Part shown: positions 1 to 7,202 of the stretch, in pieces | How positions within the stretch are numbered: position 1 is the stretch's first letter | Layout: each line of letters opens with the position of its first letter | Source of the DNA: an uncultured Dysosmobacter sp. | GTDB lineage: Bacteria > Bacillota > Clostridia > Oscillospirales > Oscillospiraceae | Direction: 5' to 3' | Assembly (NCBI GenBank): GCA_934563745.1 | Contig: CAKTHE010000032.1 | Location: 1 to 17,519, forward strand | Length of the DNA: 17,519 bases | The notes under the pieces: generated by a model | What the model was told of the DNA's origin: nothing | The model's input: only the letters and a program-made list of their open reading frames with translations | Database searches by the model: none | Made by a program: the position numbers and the translations under genes

Positions 1-365
1 GTACAGGGTACTTTGGGATCAGTGGTAGACGGCGGAGGAGAAGCTGGCAGCGTATGGGGAGGGGGTGAAGGAAAAACGCTTTCGTGTGTAAAAATGGAAA
101 AATATGGGCGAAAAACTGTGAAGTTACTGTGTAATTTTTATTCCGCATTTATGCGCCGTCATACGCTTTGATGCAGATCGGGAAAAATCCGGGGAGACCT
201 GCGGCGCAGTGATTTTGCGTGATGATATGCTATTTTGCGGAATTTAGAGGAGCAGCTGAAGATTTAAGACTTTTGTAACAATCAGGGCTGTTTTTCTTAA
301 TAGTTTCCCGGTATCTTAAGACTTGCAAGAGACAAAACTTCTTTTCATCCAATCTTCCAATCTAT
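1..365. other. Gene-free leading region, A/T-richer than the rest
   Basis: I find no convincing coding region here. All three rightward frames contain stops. The longest rightward frame from the edge runs only to about position 171 and its translation is Gly-rich and low in information. The first 90 or so bases could hold the tail of a gene lying to the left, but I cannot tell which frame. From about 95 onward the stretch is visibly richer in A and T than the coding DNA that follows. The 9-mer TTAAGACTT occurs twice (264-272 and 316-324), 52 bp apart. The region ends in the terminator at 366-403, so it may be a 3' untranslated region or a regulatory spacer. Confidence 0.5.
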
Positions 366-403
366 AAGGAAAAAGGCCAGCCGGAAGGCTGGCCTTTTTC
401 CTT
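366..403. terminator. Bidirectional intrinsic terminator
   Basis: A perfect 17-bp stem (366-382 with 387-403) encloses a GGAA loop. The GC core is GGCCAGCC/GGCTGGCC, flanked by A-run and T-run arms, so it can terminate in both directions. It lies 23 bp past the stop codon of the leftward gene at 427-1200 and would end that transcript. It could also end a rightward transcript entering from the window edge. Confidence 0.85.
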
Positions 404-426
404 TAAAGACTGTGGGACCCAATTGA

Positions 427-1200
427 TCACGCCGCCTGTGCGGAGGCTTCCAGGTGCAGCTGAAGCAGACCCAGCTGCATCAGGGCCCCGCCGGCGAACA
501 GAAGAAGATAGAACCGGGAGCTTTGACCGACCAGCGCCGGGAGGCACAGCGTTACAGACAGGGCGGACCACAGCACCATGCGGCGGGGGCGTCCGTCCCG
601 GAAAGCGAAGGCCGCCACATGGAAAAAGGCCAGGATCAGCGCGGCCAGAGCCAGCAGCGCGGGGTAGTAGGTCTGCACGGAGGGCTGGACGGAGCTGTCC
701 CGGTAGGTGACCACCAGGGTCACGACCAAATATACCACTGGCCCCAGCAGAGCATTGGCCGAAAAAGCCGGCTGCGGCCTGCGGCAGGCCATCAGCGCGG
801 GGAAGAGGCAAGCGGCGGCCAGAATGGTCAGAAGTCCCCAGACGGCGCCGGTCAGAAGGGCCGTGCCGGTCAGGGCGCGCACAAGCTGCACGGCGCCGGC
901 GGCGATCCAGCAGAAGATCCCGGCGGCAAAAACGGTCACGGACAAGATTTGACCGCCGCAGAAGCTTTCTGAAAAGCTGCCGGATGGATTTTGCCGCGTC
1001 TGCGGAATGCGCCGGACCAATACGATCCACGCAAGAGCCAGTGCAAACAGAGCGGCAGCCAGGATCCGGGCGCAGGGGTCACCGGCGATGGGAAGGCCGG
1101 TGCCGGCTTCAAAACCGGACCGAAGCTGAAGACCGCGCACCACTGCGCACAGAAGACCGCCGGCCAGGGCAAATACGGGATAAACAACTTGCTTTTTCAT
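427..1200 (-). CDS. Polytopic membrane protein of unknown function
   Basis: This encodes a 257-residue, strongly hydrophobic protein. About eight membrane segments can be read, roughly residues 5-22, 44-62, 84-106, 113-135, 150-166, 179-200, 207-224 and 229-247, joined by short basic loops such as VRRIPQTRQ and FRDGRPRR. I recognise no catalytic or transport motif and cannot name a family. The ATG at 1200 is preceded by GAAAGGG at a suitable distance, and a sigma-A-like promoter lies further upstream (1243-1271). The gene is monocistronic, divergent from spoIID, and ends before the terminator at 366-403. Rightward open frames across the same DNA are shadows: they lack a ribosome binding site and read as repetitive Gly/Arg/Gln-rich protein. 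It is confidently a gene, with function unknown. Confidence 0.8.
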   Translation of the reverse strand: MKKQVVYPVFALAGGLLCAVVRGLQLRSGFEAGTGLPIAGDPCARILAAALFALALAWIVLVRRIPQTRQNPSGSFSESFCGGQILSVTVFAAGIFCWIAAGAVQLVRALTGTALLTGAVWGLLTILAAACLFPALMACRRPQPAFSANALLGPVVYLVVTLVVTYRDSSVQPSVQTYYPALLALAALILAFFHVAAFAFRDGRPRRMVLWSALSVTLCLPALVGQSSRFYLLLFAGGALMQLGLLQLHLEASAQAA

Positions 1201-1242
1201 CGATCAACACCCTTTCGGGAATCAGAATTCAAGAACGGACTC

Positions 1243-1271
1243 AGTATAGCACAGCCGGCGGAATTTGTCTA
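1243..1271 (-). promoter_or_regulatory. Sigma-A-type promoter of the leftward membrane protein gene
   Basis: Read leftward, TAGACA (1271-1266) is followed after exactly 17 bp by TATACT (1248-1243). This differs from the TTGACA/TATAAT consensus by one base in each hexamer. The predicted start of transcription lies about 35 bp before the ATG at 1200. Its -35 element overlaps that of a rightward candidate promoter (1265-1293). Confidence 0.65.
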
Positions 1272-1293
1272 TCAATCATCTTTGTGCTAAGAT
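1265..1293 (+). promoter_or_regulatory. Candidate extended -10 promoter toward spoIID
   Basis: TTGTCT (1265-1270), a 17-bp spacer ending in TGC, and TAAGAT (1288-1293) form an extended -10 promoter. It would leave a leader of about 95 bases before spoIID. Known spoIID genes are transcribed by sigma-E. A CATACA at 1335-1340 resembles a sigma-E -10, but I see no matching -35 element. The real spoIID promoter is therefore uncertain. Confidence 0.4.
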
Positions 1294-1393
1294 ACGCATA
1301 TCGTGAACGGGGGCTGTCCCACCGGTAGCCTGTCCATACAAGGGCCCGCCGGGAGAAAACGGCGCGTAAACAGCGGGGAGGACATGATCGGGA

Positions 1394-2389
1394 ATGAAAC
1401 ACTATCTGCGGATATCGGCTTTGCTGGCGGTCCTGCTTTTTCTGCTTCCACTGGCGACGGTCCGCGTGATCCGAAACTGGAGCGATGCCGGGGAACAGGA
1501 GCCGGAACCCATTGAGATCCTGCCGCCCGGCGCCATCGACTCAGCCGACACCATACGGGTGCTGCTGGGCGACACGGTGACCGAGATGCCGATGAATACC
1601 TATCTGGCCTGCGTACTGCGGGCGGAGATGCCGGCTTCCTTTGAGCAGGAGGCGCTGTGTGCCCAGGCGGTGGCGGCCCGGACCTATACCTATTATAAAT
1701 TGCATGCCGGCGGGAACCACGGCGCCACCGCCGATATCTGCGGGGACTCCACCTGCTGCCAGGCGTACCTCTCCCAGGAGGCAGCAGAGAAAAACTGGGG
1801 CGACAAGGCGGCGTACTATGAGGCCAAGATCGAGAATGCCGTTTCCGCTACCGACGGACAGGTGGCCTTGTATCAGGACGCGCCCATTCTGGCGGTGTTC
1901 CACTCCTCCTCCGCCCAGCGGACCAAAAGCTCCGGTGAGGTGTGGCTGCAGGATCTTCCCTATCTGCAGAGTGTTTCCAGCCCGGAAAAGGGGGATGAGA
2001 TCCCCAACTATTACAGCCGGGCAGAATTTACCGCCGACGAGTTTCGGAATATCTTCCGGGGCGCGCATCCGGAGGCGGAGCTTTCGGGGGACTGCTCCGG
2101 CTGGGTCCGGGATCTGACCCTTTCCGCCAGCGGCAGCGTTCAGACGGTATGCATCGGCGGCGTCCGGGTGAAGGGGACGGAGCTGCGCCGGCTGTACGCT
2201 CTGCGCTCCACCACCTTTGAGCTGGAGGCCCAGGGAGGAAAGCTGATTTTTTATGTTACCGGCTTTGGGCACGGTGTGGGCATGAGCCAGTACGGGGCCA
2301 ATGAGATGGCCAAGGAGGGCGCAACCTGGCAGGAGATTATCCGGCACTACTATTCCGGGGTGGAGATCGGGACCTATGCGCTGCACTGA
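1394..2389 (+). CDS. spoIID: Stage II sporulation protein D, SpoIID
   Basis: SpoIID is a septal lytic transglycosylase. In the SpoIID-SpoIIM-SpoIIP complex it degrades septal peptidoglycan during engulfment of the forespore. The 331-residue product has an N-terminal signal anchor (about residues 5-25) and then the SpoIID/LytB domain. The conserved MPMNTYLACVLRAEMP stretch (65-80) contains the Glu (E78) matching the catalytic Glu of the family, followed by QAVAARTYTY. A His/Cys cluster (H109, C116, C121, C122) lies where SpoIID of Clostridioides difficile is reported to bind zinc. The C-terminal signature GHGVGMSQYGA begins near residue 292. The length fits the family. The ATG at 1394 has GGGAGG about 12 bases upstream, a slightly long spacing. 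The gene indicates an endospore-forming host. Confidence 0.96.
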   Translation: MKHYLRISALLAVLLFLLPLATVRVIRNWSDAGEQEPEPIEILPPGAIDSADTIRVLLGDTVTEMPMNTYLACVLRAEMPASFEQEALCAQAVAARTYTYYKLHAGGNHGATADICGDSTCCQAYLSQEAAEKNWGDKAAYYEAKIENAVSATDGQVALYQDAPILAVFHSSSAQRTKSSGEVWLQDLPYLQSVSSPEKGDEIPNYYSRAEFTADEFRNIFRGAHPEAELSGDCSGWVRDLTLSASGSVQTVCIGGVRVKGTELRRLYALRSTTFELEAQGGKLIFYVTGFGHGVGMSQYGANEMAKEGATWQEIIRHYYSGVEIGTYALH

Positions 2390-2394
2390 GGCGC

Positions 2395-2424
2395 TTTACA
2401 AAATGCCGGGATGCGTGGTAAAAT
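2395..2424 (+). promoter_or_regulatory. Sigma-A-type promoter for the deacetylase-like gene
   Basis: TTTACA (2395-2400) and TAAAAT (2419-2424) are separated by 18 bp, starting six bases after the spoIID stop codon. This suggests that the gene at 2467 is transcribed independently of spoIID. Confidence 0.6.
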
Positions 2425-2466
2425 AACATATTCCGAAAGGGATTTTGCCGGAAGGGGGGAGCGGAC

Positions 2467-3564
2467 ATGAAAAAGCGCCGGATGGCGTTTGTACTTGCCC
2501 TGCTGCTGGCGGCACAGCTGCTGTGCCTCCCCTCCGCTTCGGCTGAGCAGGTTTATTTTACCGCGGTGAACGAGACGGTGCTGGAGCTGACGGAAAGTGG
2601 CATGCCGTTTTGGTCGGGCGGGTATTTGTATGTGGCCAGCACGGTTTTTTCCGGCTCGGATGAGCTGGGCTTTTCCTCGTCCCGCAACCAGGCCAAGCAG
2701 ACTCTGGTCTTTTGGATGCCGTCGCAGGAAAATAATGCGCTGGTGTTTGACCTGGCGGCCGGCACGGTGACCGACGGACGGGGAGAGGCAAAATATCCCG
2801 GCGCCCTTGTCCGCGGATCGACGATTTTTGTGCCGGTGGGGCTGATGGCGGCCTCCTTTGGGCTGAGCTATACCAATACGCCGGTGAGCAACGGATATCT
2901 GGTCCGGGTCCGGAACAGCCGGTCCGTCCTGTCGGATGCGGTCTTCGTGGATGCGGCGGCCTCTCAGATGGCCGCCCGCTACGAGCAGTACCGGCAGAGC
3001 AAGACTGCCGCGGCGGAAACGGAGCCGACTCAGCCGGACGAAGCGGACGAGTCCGGCCGGCGGGTCTACCTGTGCATCCAGGCGGACGATGCCGGGCAGG
3101 TGGAGACCCTTTTGAACGTTCTGGATCAATATCATTGCCAGGCCACTTTTTATTGTACGGAGTCCTTTTTGAAAAGCGGCGGGGATCTGCTGCGGCGCAT
3201 GGAGGCCACCGGCCAGGGGATCGGTCTGCTTGCGGAAAACGAGGCGGAGGCCCAGCGGATGAACCGGCTGCTGTTTGCGGCGGTCTGCACGAAGACCCGC
3301 CTGGTCCGTTCCGGTTCAGAGGAGAACCGCGGCGCGCTGACGGAAGCGGGGCTGTATCCGTTGCAGGCGGATCTGGACCGGGAGCGGCAGGGACTGCGGG
3401 GCACCAGCGCGGCGAATGCGCTGCTGGAGCGGGTGACGGGGCGCAGCGGAAGCAGCGTTGTCTGGCTGAGCACGCGCGTTACAGCGGCGGGGCTGGGATC
3501 CTTTTTGAGCGCGGCCCGCGGGAAAGAGGACCGCATGCTGGCTCTGACCGAGACGGCGCACTGA
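2467..3564 (+). CDS. Secreted, apparently inactive polysaccharide deacetylase-like protein
   Basis: This encodes a 365-residue exported protein. Residues 1-26 are a classical signal peptide with an ASA-type cleavage site. Residues 27-150 resemble an extracytoplasmic beta-rich domain of the copper-amine-oxidase N-terminal type (GSTIFVPVGLMAASFGL). A Glu/Pro/Ala-rich linker spans about 180-197. From residue 199 the spacing of VYL, LLNVLDQYHCQATFYC, LLRRMEATGQGIG follows the NodB (carbohydrate esterase 4) fold. The catalytic motifs are gone, however. The usual TFDDG aligns with CIQAD, the HxxxH metal ligands align with LLAEN/E, and the RxPxG segment reads RSGSEEN. It is therefore probably a pseudoenzyme, perhaps a glycan binder or envelope sensor. 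A GGAAGGGGGGA ribosome binding site precedes the ATG. It lies directly upstream of the two-component/HtrA operon. The fold assignment is inference from motif spacing. Confidence 0.75.
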   Translation: MKKRRMAFVLALLLAAQLLCLPSASAEQVYFTAVNETVLELTESGMPFWSGGYLYVASTVFSGSDELGFSSSRNQAKQTLVFWMPSQENNALVFDLAAGTVTDGRGEAKYPGALVRGSTIFVPVGLMAASFGLSYTNTPVSNGYLVRVRNSRSVLSDAVFVDAAASQMAARYEQYRQSKTAAAETEPTQPDEADESGRRVYLCIQADDAGQVETLLNVLDQYHCQATFYCTESFLKSGGDLLRRMEATGQGIGLLAENEAEAQRMNRLLFAAVCTKTRLVRSGSEENRGALTEAGLYPLQADLDRERQGLRGTSAANALLERVTGRSGSSVVWLSTRVTAAGLGSFLSAARGKEDRMLALTETAH

Positions 3565-3581
3565 GCGTGCCGGACGGAAGA

Positions 3582-3623
3582 TTTACAAAAAGTTCAGCAA
3601 ACCGGCCGGGGGCCGGATATAAT
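3582..3623 (+). promoter_or_regulatory. Promoter region of the two-component/HtrA operon
   Basis: A perfect TATAAT lies at 3618-3623, 46 bases before the response regulator start. No good -35 sits at 17 bp. Upstream, TTTACA (3582-3587) and TTCAGC (3593-3598) recur with an 11-bp period, as do the direct repeats bound by OmpR/PhoP-type regulators. The intervening CCGGCC-GGG-GGCCGG (3602-3616) is an inverted repeat. A weak -35 combined with 11-bp-spaced repeats suggests activator-dependent transcription, possibly autoregulation. A second TATACT lies at 3638-3643 without a clear partner. Confidence 0.5.
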
Positions 3624-3669
3624 CAAAAGAGGACCGTTATACTGTATATTTGTACGGGAGGGACGTACC

Positions 3670-4374
3670 ATGGCACGCAACATTCTGGTGGTTGAGGATG
3701 ACCCCAATATTTCGGACCTGATCCATATGTACCTGGTGAAGGAGGGCTTTGATGTCCGCATTGCCCGGGACGGCGGAAAGGCCATTGAGGAATTTAAAAA
3801 AGAACCGCCGGACCTGATTTTGCTGGATATCATGCTGCCGGTCATGGATGGCTGGGCGGTTTGCTCCAAGATCCGGGAGACGTCCAAGGTCCCCATCATT
3901 ATGCTCACGGCCAAAAGCGAAGTGTTTGACCGGATCCAGGGCCTGGAGATGGGGGCGGATGACTATCTGGTCAAGCCCTTTGAAATGAAGGAGCTGATCG
4001 CCCGGATCAACGCGGTGCTGCGGCGCACGGAGATCCCCAACGACACCAGCAAAAAGCTGGTGTTTGACAAGCTGGTCATTGATCTGGATTCTTACGAACT
4101 GATCGTGGACGGGAAGAAAGTGGATACGCCGCCGAAGGAACTGGAGCTTTTGTATCATCTGGCGGCAACGCCCAACCGGGTCTATACCCGCAATCAGCTT
4201 TTGGATGAGGTGTGGGGCTTTGACTACTTCGGCGATTCCCGTACGGTGGACGTGCATATCAAGCGCCTGCGCGAAAAGGTGGAAAACGTGTCGGATCAGT
4301 GGGCGCTGAAGACGGTGTGGGGCGTGGGCTATAAGTTTGAGCTCAAGCCCGGCGCAAAGACCGCGAACGCGTAA
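3670..4374 (+). CDS. OmpR/PhoB-family response regulator
   Basis: This is a 234-residue DNA-binding response regulator. The receiver domain (about 1-120) has the acidic pair D10/D11, the phospho-acceptor D53 in LLDIMLPVMDG, T80 in MLTAK and K102 in LVKPF. The C-terminal winged helix (about 130-230) contains LELLYHLAATPNRVYTRNQLLDEVWG and the recognition-helix segment TVDVHIKRLREKVE. The length is typical. The ATG at 3670 follows GGGAGGG at a normal distance. The partner kinase begins 33 bp downstream, followed by an HtrA-like protease. This order parallels CssRS-HtrA control of secretion stress in Bacillus, but PhoP/ResD-like regulators share the architecture, so I give no symbol. Confidence 0.95.
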   Translation: MARNILVVEDDPNISDLIHMYLVKEGFDVRIARDGGKAIEEFKKEPPDLILLDIMLPVMDGWAVCSKIRETSKVPIIMLTAKSEVFDRIQGLEMGADDYLVKPFEMKELIARINAVLRRTEIPNDTSKKLVFDKLVIDLDSYELIVDGKKVDTPPKELELLYHLAATPNRVYTRNQLLDEVWGFDYFGDSRTVDVHIKRLREKVENVSDQWALKTVWGVGYKFELKPGAKTANA

Positions 4375-4407
4375 GGGGCGCGGGGACCGGAAAGAAAGAG
4401 GCGGAAC

Positions 4408-5844
4408 ATGAAGGGCAGATTCGGAAAATACAAGGGGCTGTACTGGCGGCAGCTGATGGTGACGGTGGGCATGGTGCTTTTGGCGCTGGCCCTGACCGGC
4501 GCGGCCTTTTTCTCCCTGAGCTACAGCTATGTCCGGCAGGAGAAGGGCGACGAGCTGAGCAGCAAGGCCCGTGTGGTGGGCGCGCTGTGCAAGGGATACC
4601 TGCAGGAGGGGCGCTTTCAGGATGAGAGCGAGATCTCCCGCCTGGCTACCTTTGCGGCCACCGTTTCCAATGTGAATTTCATGATCGCAAACAACGACGG
4701 CCAGGTGCTTTTGACCACGGACAACGAGCAGGCGGGCCGGTCTGTGACGATCCCGGCGGCGGTGATGGATCGCCTCCGGGCCGGGGAGAACTATTCAAAA
4801 GGGACGGATCTGGACGGCGTATATACAAGCCGGCACTTTTTGGTAGGGGTGCCGGTTCTGGCGGACGGATCGGGCGAGATGATCGGCGCGGCCTTTGCCG
4901 TGACCCGGATCTCGACGCTGGATAACCTGTGGAAGGCCTTTGCGGGGCTGTTTGTGCTGACGTCCATGGTGGTGCTGCTGATCGCCTTTGCCGTGTGCTC
5001 CGTGACCACGGTGCGGCAGGTGCAGCCCATCCGGGAAATGGTGCAGGCGACCCGGCGCTACGCCGAGGGGGACTTTGACATTCGCATGAATGACTATGGG
5101 CGCAGCGATGAGATCGGCGAGCTGGCCGCATCGTTCAACAACATGGCGGAGAGCCTGCAGCAGACGGAGCGGTCCCGCCGGGAATTCATTGCCAACATTT
5201 CCCATGAACTGAAGACGCCTATGACCACCATCGCAGGCTATACGGATGGAATTTTGGATGGGACCATCCCGCCGGAGAACGAGCGCCAGTATCTGCAGAT
5301 CATCTCGGATGAGAGCCGGCGTCTGTCCCGCCTGGTGCGGCGTATGCTGGATGTGTCGCAGCTGCAGGCTATGGATCCCCTGAAGAACGGCAGCCGCTTT
5401 GATATTTGCGAGAGTATGCGCCGGGTCCTGATCTCCATGGAAAAAAAGATCACGGACCGGCATCTGGATGTGGAGGCAGACATCCCGGACACGCCCATTG
5501 TGACTCTGGGGGATCCGGATATGATCACGCAGGTGATTTACAATCTGCTGGAAAACGCGACCAAATTCGCGCGGGAGGGGTCGACGCTTTATTTGGGCGT
5601 TGCGCACATGGACGGAAAAGCGCTGGTCAGCGTGCGCAACGAGGGAGACACCATTCCGGCCGAGGAGCTGCCGCTGCTGTTCGAGCGGTTCCACAAGTCG
5701 GACAAGTCCCGCAGTGAGGATAAGGACGGTGTGGGGCTGGGCCTGTACATCGTCAAGACGATTCTGGAACAGCACAAGGAGAAAATCAATGTGACCAGTG
5801 AGAACGGGATTACGACCTTCTCGTTCTCCCTGCGCACGGAGTGA
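4408..5844 (+). CDS. Membrane sensor histidine kinase
   Basis: This 478-residue class I histidine kinase is the partner of the preceding regulator. TM1 lies at about residues 15-38, an extracytoplasmic sensor region at 40-175, and TM2 at about 178-200. A HAMP linker follows (about 202-250, RQVQPIREMVQATRRYAEGDFD). The dimerisation/phosphorylation helix contains ISHELKT with H266. The ATP-binding domain has the N box (QVIYNLLENATKFA, about 375-388), the LFERFHKSDKS F box and the GVGLGLYIVK G box (about 441-450). All motifs needed for activity are present. A purine-rich AAAGAAAGAGGCGGA precedes the ATG. The stop codon lies seven bases before the protease start, so the genes are very likely co-transcribed. 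The sensor region is short and has no recognised ligand motif, so the signal is unknown. Confidence 0.95.
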   Translation: MKGRFGKYKGLYWRQLMVTVGMVLLALALTGAAFFSLSYSYVRQEKGDELSSKARVVGALCKGYLQEGRFQDESEISRLATFAATVSNVNFMIANNDGQVLLTTDNEQAGRSVTIPAAVMDRLRAGENYSKGTDLDGVYTSRHFLVGVPVLADGSGEMIGAAFAVTRISTLDNLWKAFAGLFVLTSMVVLLIAFAVCSVTTVRQVQPIREMVQATRRYAEGDFDIRMNDYGRSDEIGELAASFNNMAESLQQTERSRREFIANISHELKTPMTTIAGYTDGILDGTIPPENERQYLQIISDESRRLSRLVRRMLDVSQLQAMDPLKNGSRFDICESMRRVLISMEKKITDRHLDVEADIPDTPIVTLGDPDMITQVIYNLLENATKFAREGSTLYLGVAHMDGKALVSVRNEGDTIPAEELPLLFERFHKSDKSRSEDKDGVGLGLYIVKTILEQHKEKINVTSENGITTFSFSLRTE

Positions 5845-5851
5845 GGCGTCT

Positions 5852-7177
5852 ATGGCGGATACCGAACAGAGGAAGCAGGCCGCAGCTGCGCAGGTTCCCG
5901 GCGAGATCGTGGAGACCTATGTCCAGCCGCTGCCCGGCGAGGTGGTGGAGGAGTACTGTCAGGCACGGCCCCTGCCGGGGAGGGACCGGCCGCAGGCTGC
6001 GGACGCTTCCATACAGGAACGGACGGAGCGGCGGCGCAGCCGCCGAAAAAGCAGAAAACGGCGCCGGGTGCTGCTGGGGGCGGCGCTGGGCGCGGTGATC
6101 GTGGTGCTTGCGGCGTCGGCCGGCTGGCTTTTGGGCCAGCTCAGCCAGCCTTCCGATCCCGGCGGATATTACGACGATCCGTCGTTTCAGCCCTCCGCCA
6201 ACGAGGCGATCACGATTCCCTCCGCCCCCTGGGGGCAGGGTGTCACCGTGGAGATGCACGCCGGCGGCGGACAGGAGCTGACGCCGCAGGAGATCTATGC
6301 CCGGGTCAATCCCTCCGTGGTGACGGTGATGGCCTGGCTGGACAAAGGCGCTTCGGTGGGTACCGGCGTGATCCTGACGGCGGATGGCTATATTCTGACC
6401 AACTACCATGTGCTCTCCGGCGGGAATCTGTGCCAGATCGCGCTGGACGACGGAACCGTGTACGACGGCAGCTATGTGGCCGGCGACGCGGGGAATGATA
6501 TCGCCCTTTTGAAGGTGGAGGCTCAGGGCCTTCCGGCTGCCGAGCTGGGTGATTCGGATGAACTGACCGTGGGGGACCGGGTCTACGCGATCGGGAACCC
6601 GCTGGGCACGGAACTGCGGGGAACATTTACGGATGGGATCGTCTCGGCCATTGACCGCGATGTGGCGGTGGATGACCGGACGATGACGCTGATCCAGACC
6701 AATGCCGCGCTGAATAACGGGAACTCCGGAGGCCCGCTGATCAATGCCTATGGACAGGTGGTGGGGATCAACACCATCAAGATGAGCTCCTCCTATTCCA
6801 CCATTGAGGGTCTGGGCTTTGCGCTGCCCACCGCTTCGGTGACGTATCTAGTCAACGACCTTCTTACGTACGGGGCGGTCCAGCCGGAGCCGCTGCTGGG
6901 CGTGTCGGTCAGTGTCAGTGCGGTGACGCTGCCGGATGGAACGCAGGGCGTCTCGGTGAAGACGGTGGCCGAAGGCGGCGCGGCTGAGCAGGCCGGCGTC
7001 CGGGAGGGCGATGTCATTGTCTCGGCCAACGGGCAGGCGGTAAGCTCCAGCCGCGGGCTGCTGCGGATCCGGCGGGGCCTGAAGGTGGGCGGAACGCTGA
7101 CGCTGCGGCTGTGGCGGGACGGGCAGTATCTGGAACGGACGCTGCAGTTGACAGAAGCCGTGGAAAGCGGAAACTGA
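5852..7177 (+). CDS. HtrA/DegP-like membrane-anchored serine protease with PDZ domain
   Basis: This 441-residue S1C-family protease probably degrades or chaperones misfolded exported proteins on the outer face of the membrane. The N-terminal cytoplasmic tail (about 1-72) ends in a very basic RRRSRRKSRKRRR stop. It is followed by one TM segment (about 73-95), the protease domain (about 145-340) and a PDZ domain (about 348-435). The catalytic triad is complete: H186 in TNYHV, D216 in GNDIALL and S292 in GNSGGP. The tail contains two imperfect repeats, PGEIVETYVQPL and PGEVVEEYCQARPL. I chose the ATG at 5852 rather than the in-frame ATG at 5798, which lies inside the kinase gene; GGAGTGAGG is well placed before 5852. 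Position behind the two-component pair suggests it is a target of that pair. Confidence 0.94.
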   Translation: MADTEQRKQAAAAQVPGEIVETYVQPLPGEVVEEYCQARPLPGRDRPQAADASIQERTERRRSRRKSRKRRRVLLGAALGAVIVVLAASAGWLLGQLSQPSDPGGYYDDPSFQPSANEAITIPSAPWGQGVTVEMHAGGGQELTPQEIYARVNPSVVTVMAWLDKGASVGTGVILTADGYILTNYHVLSGGNLCQIALDDGTVYDGSYVAGDAGNDIALLKVEAQGLPAAELGDSDELTVGDRVYAIGNPLGTELRGTFTDGIVSAIDRDVAVDDRTMTLIQTNAALNNGNSGGPLINAYGQVVGINTIKMSSSYSTIEGLGFALPTASVTYLVNDLLTYGAVQPEPLLGVSVSVSAVTLPDGTQGVSVKTVAEGGAAEQAGVREGDVIVSANGQAVSSSRGLLRIRRGLKVGGTLTLRLWRDGQYLERTLQLTEAVESGN

Positions 7178-7202
7178 GCGGTTTACAGGAGGGACATTTG
7201 CC

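Noticed and set aside
1..91. Tail of a gene entering from the left
   Set aside because: A short segment reads like protein (TAEEKLAAYGEGVKEKRF, 29-85), but an in-frame TAG at 26-28 interrupts it and no other frame is convincing, so I do not call a gene or pseudogene.
423..1328. Several rightward open frames opposite the leftward membrane protein gene
   Set aside because: They lack ribosome binding sites and read as repetitive Gly/Arg/Gln text, while the leftward frame has a promoter, ribosome binding site, eight hydrophobic helices and a terminator.
1335..1340. CATACA as a sigma-E -10 element for spoIID
   Set aside because: No KMATATT-like -35 lies 14-15 bp upstream. The only good match (GCATATC, 1296-1302) is too far away, so I do not annotate it.
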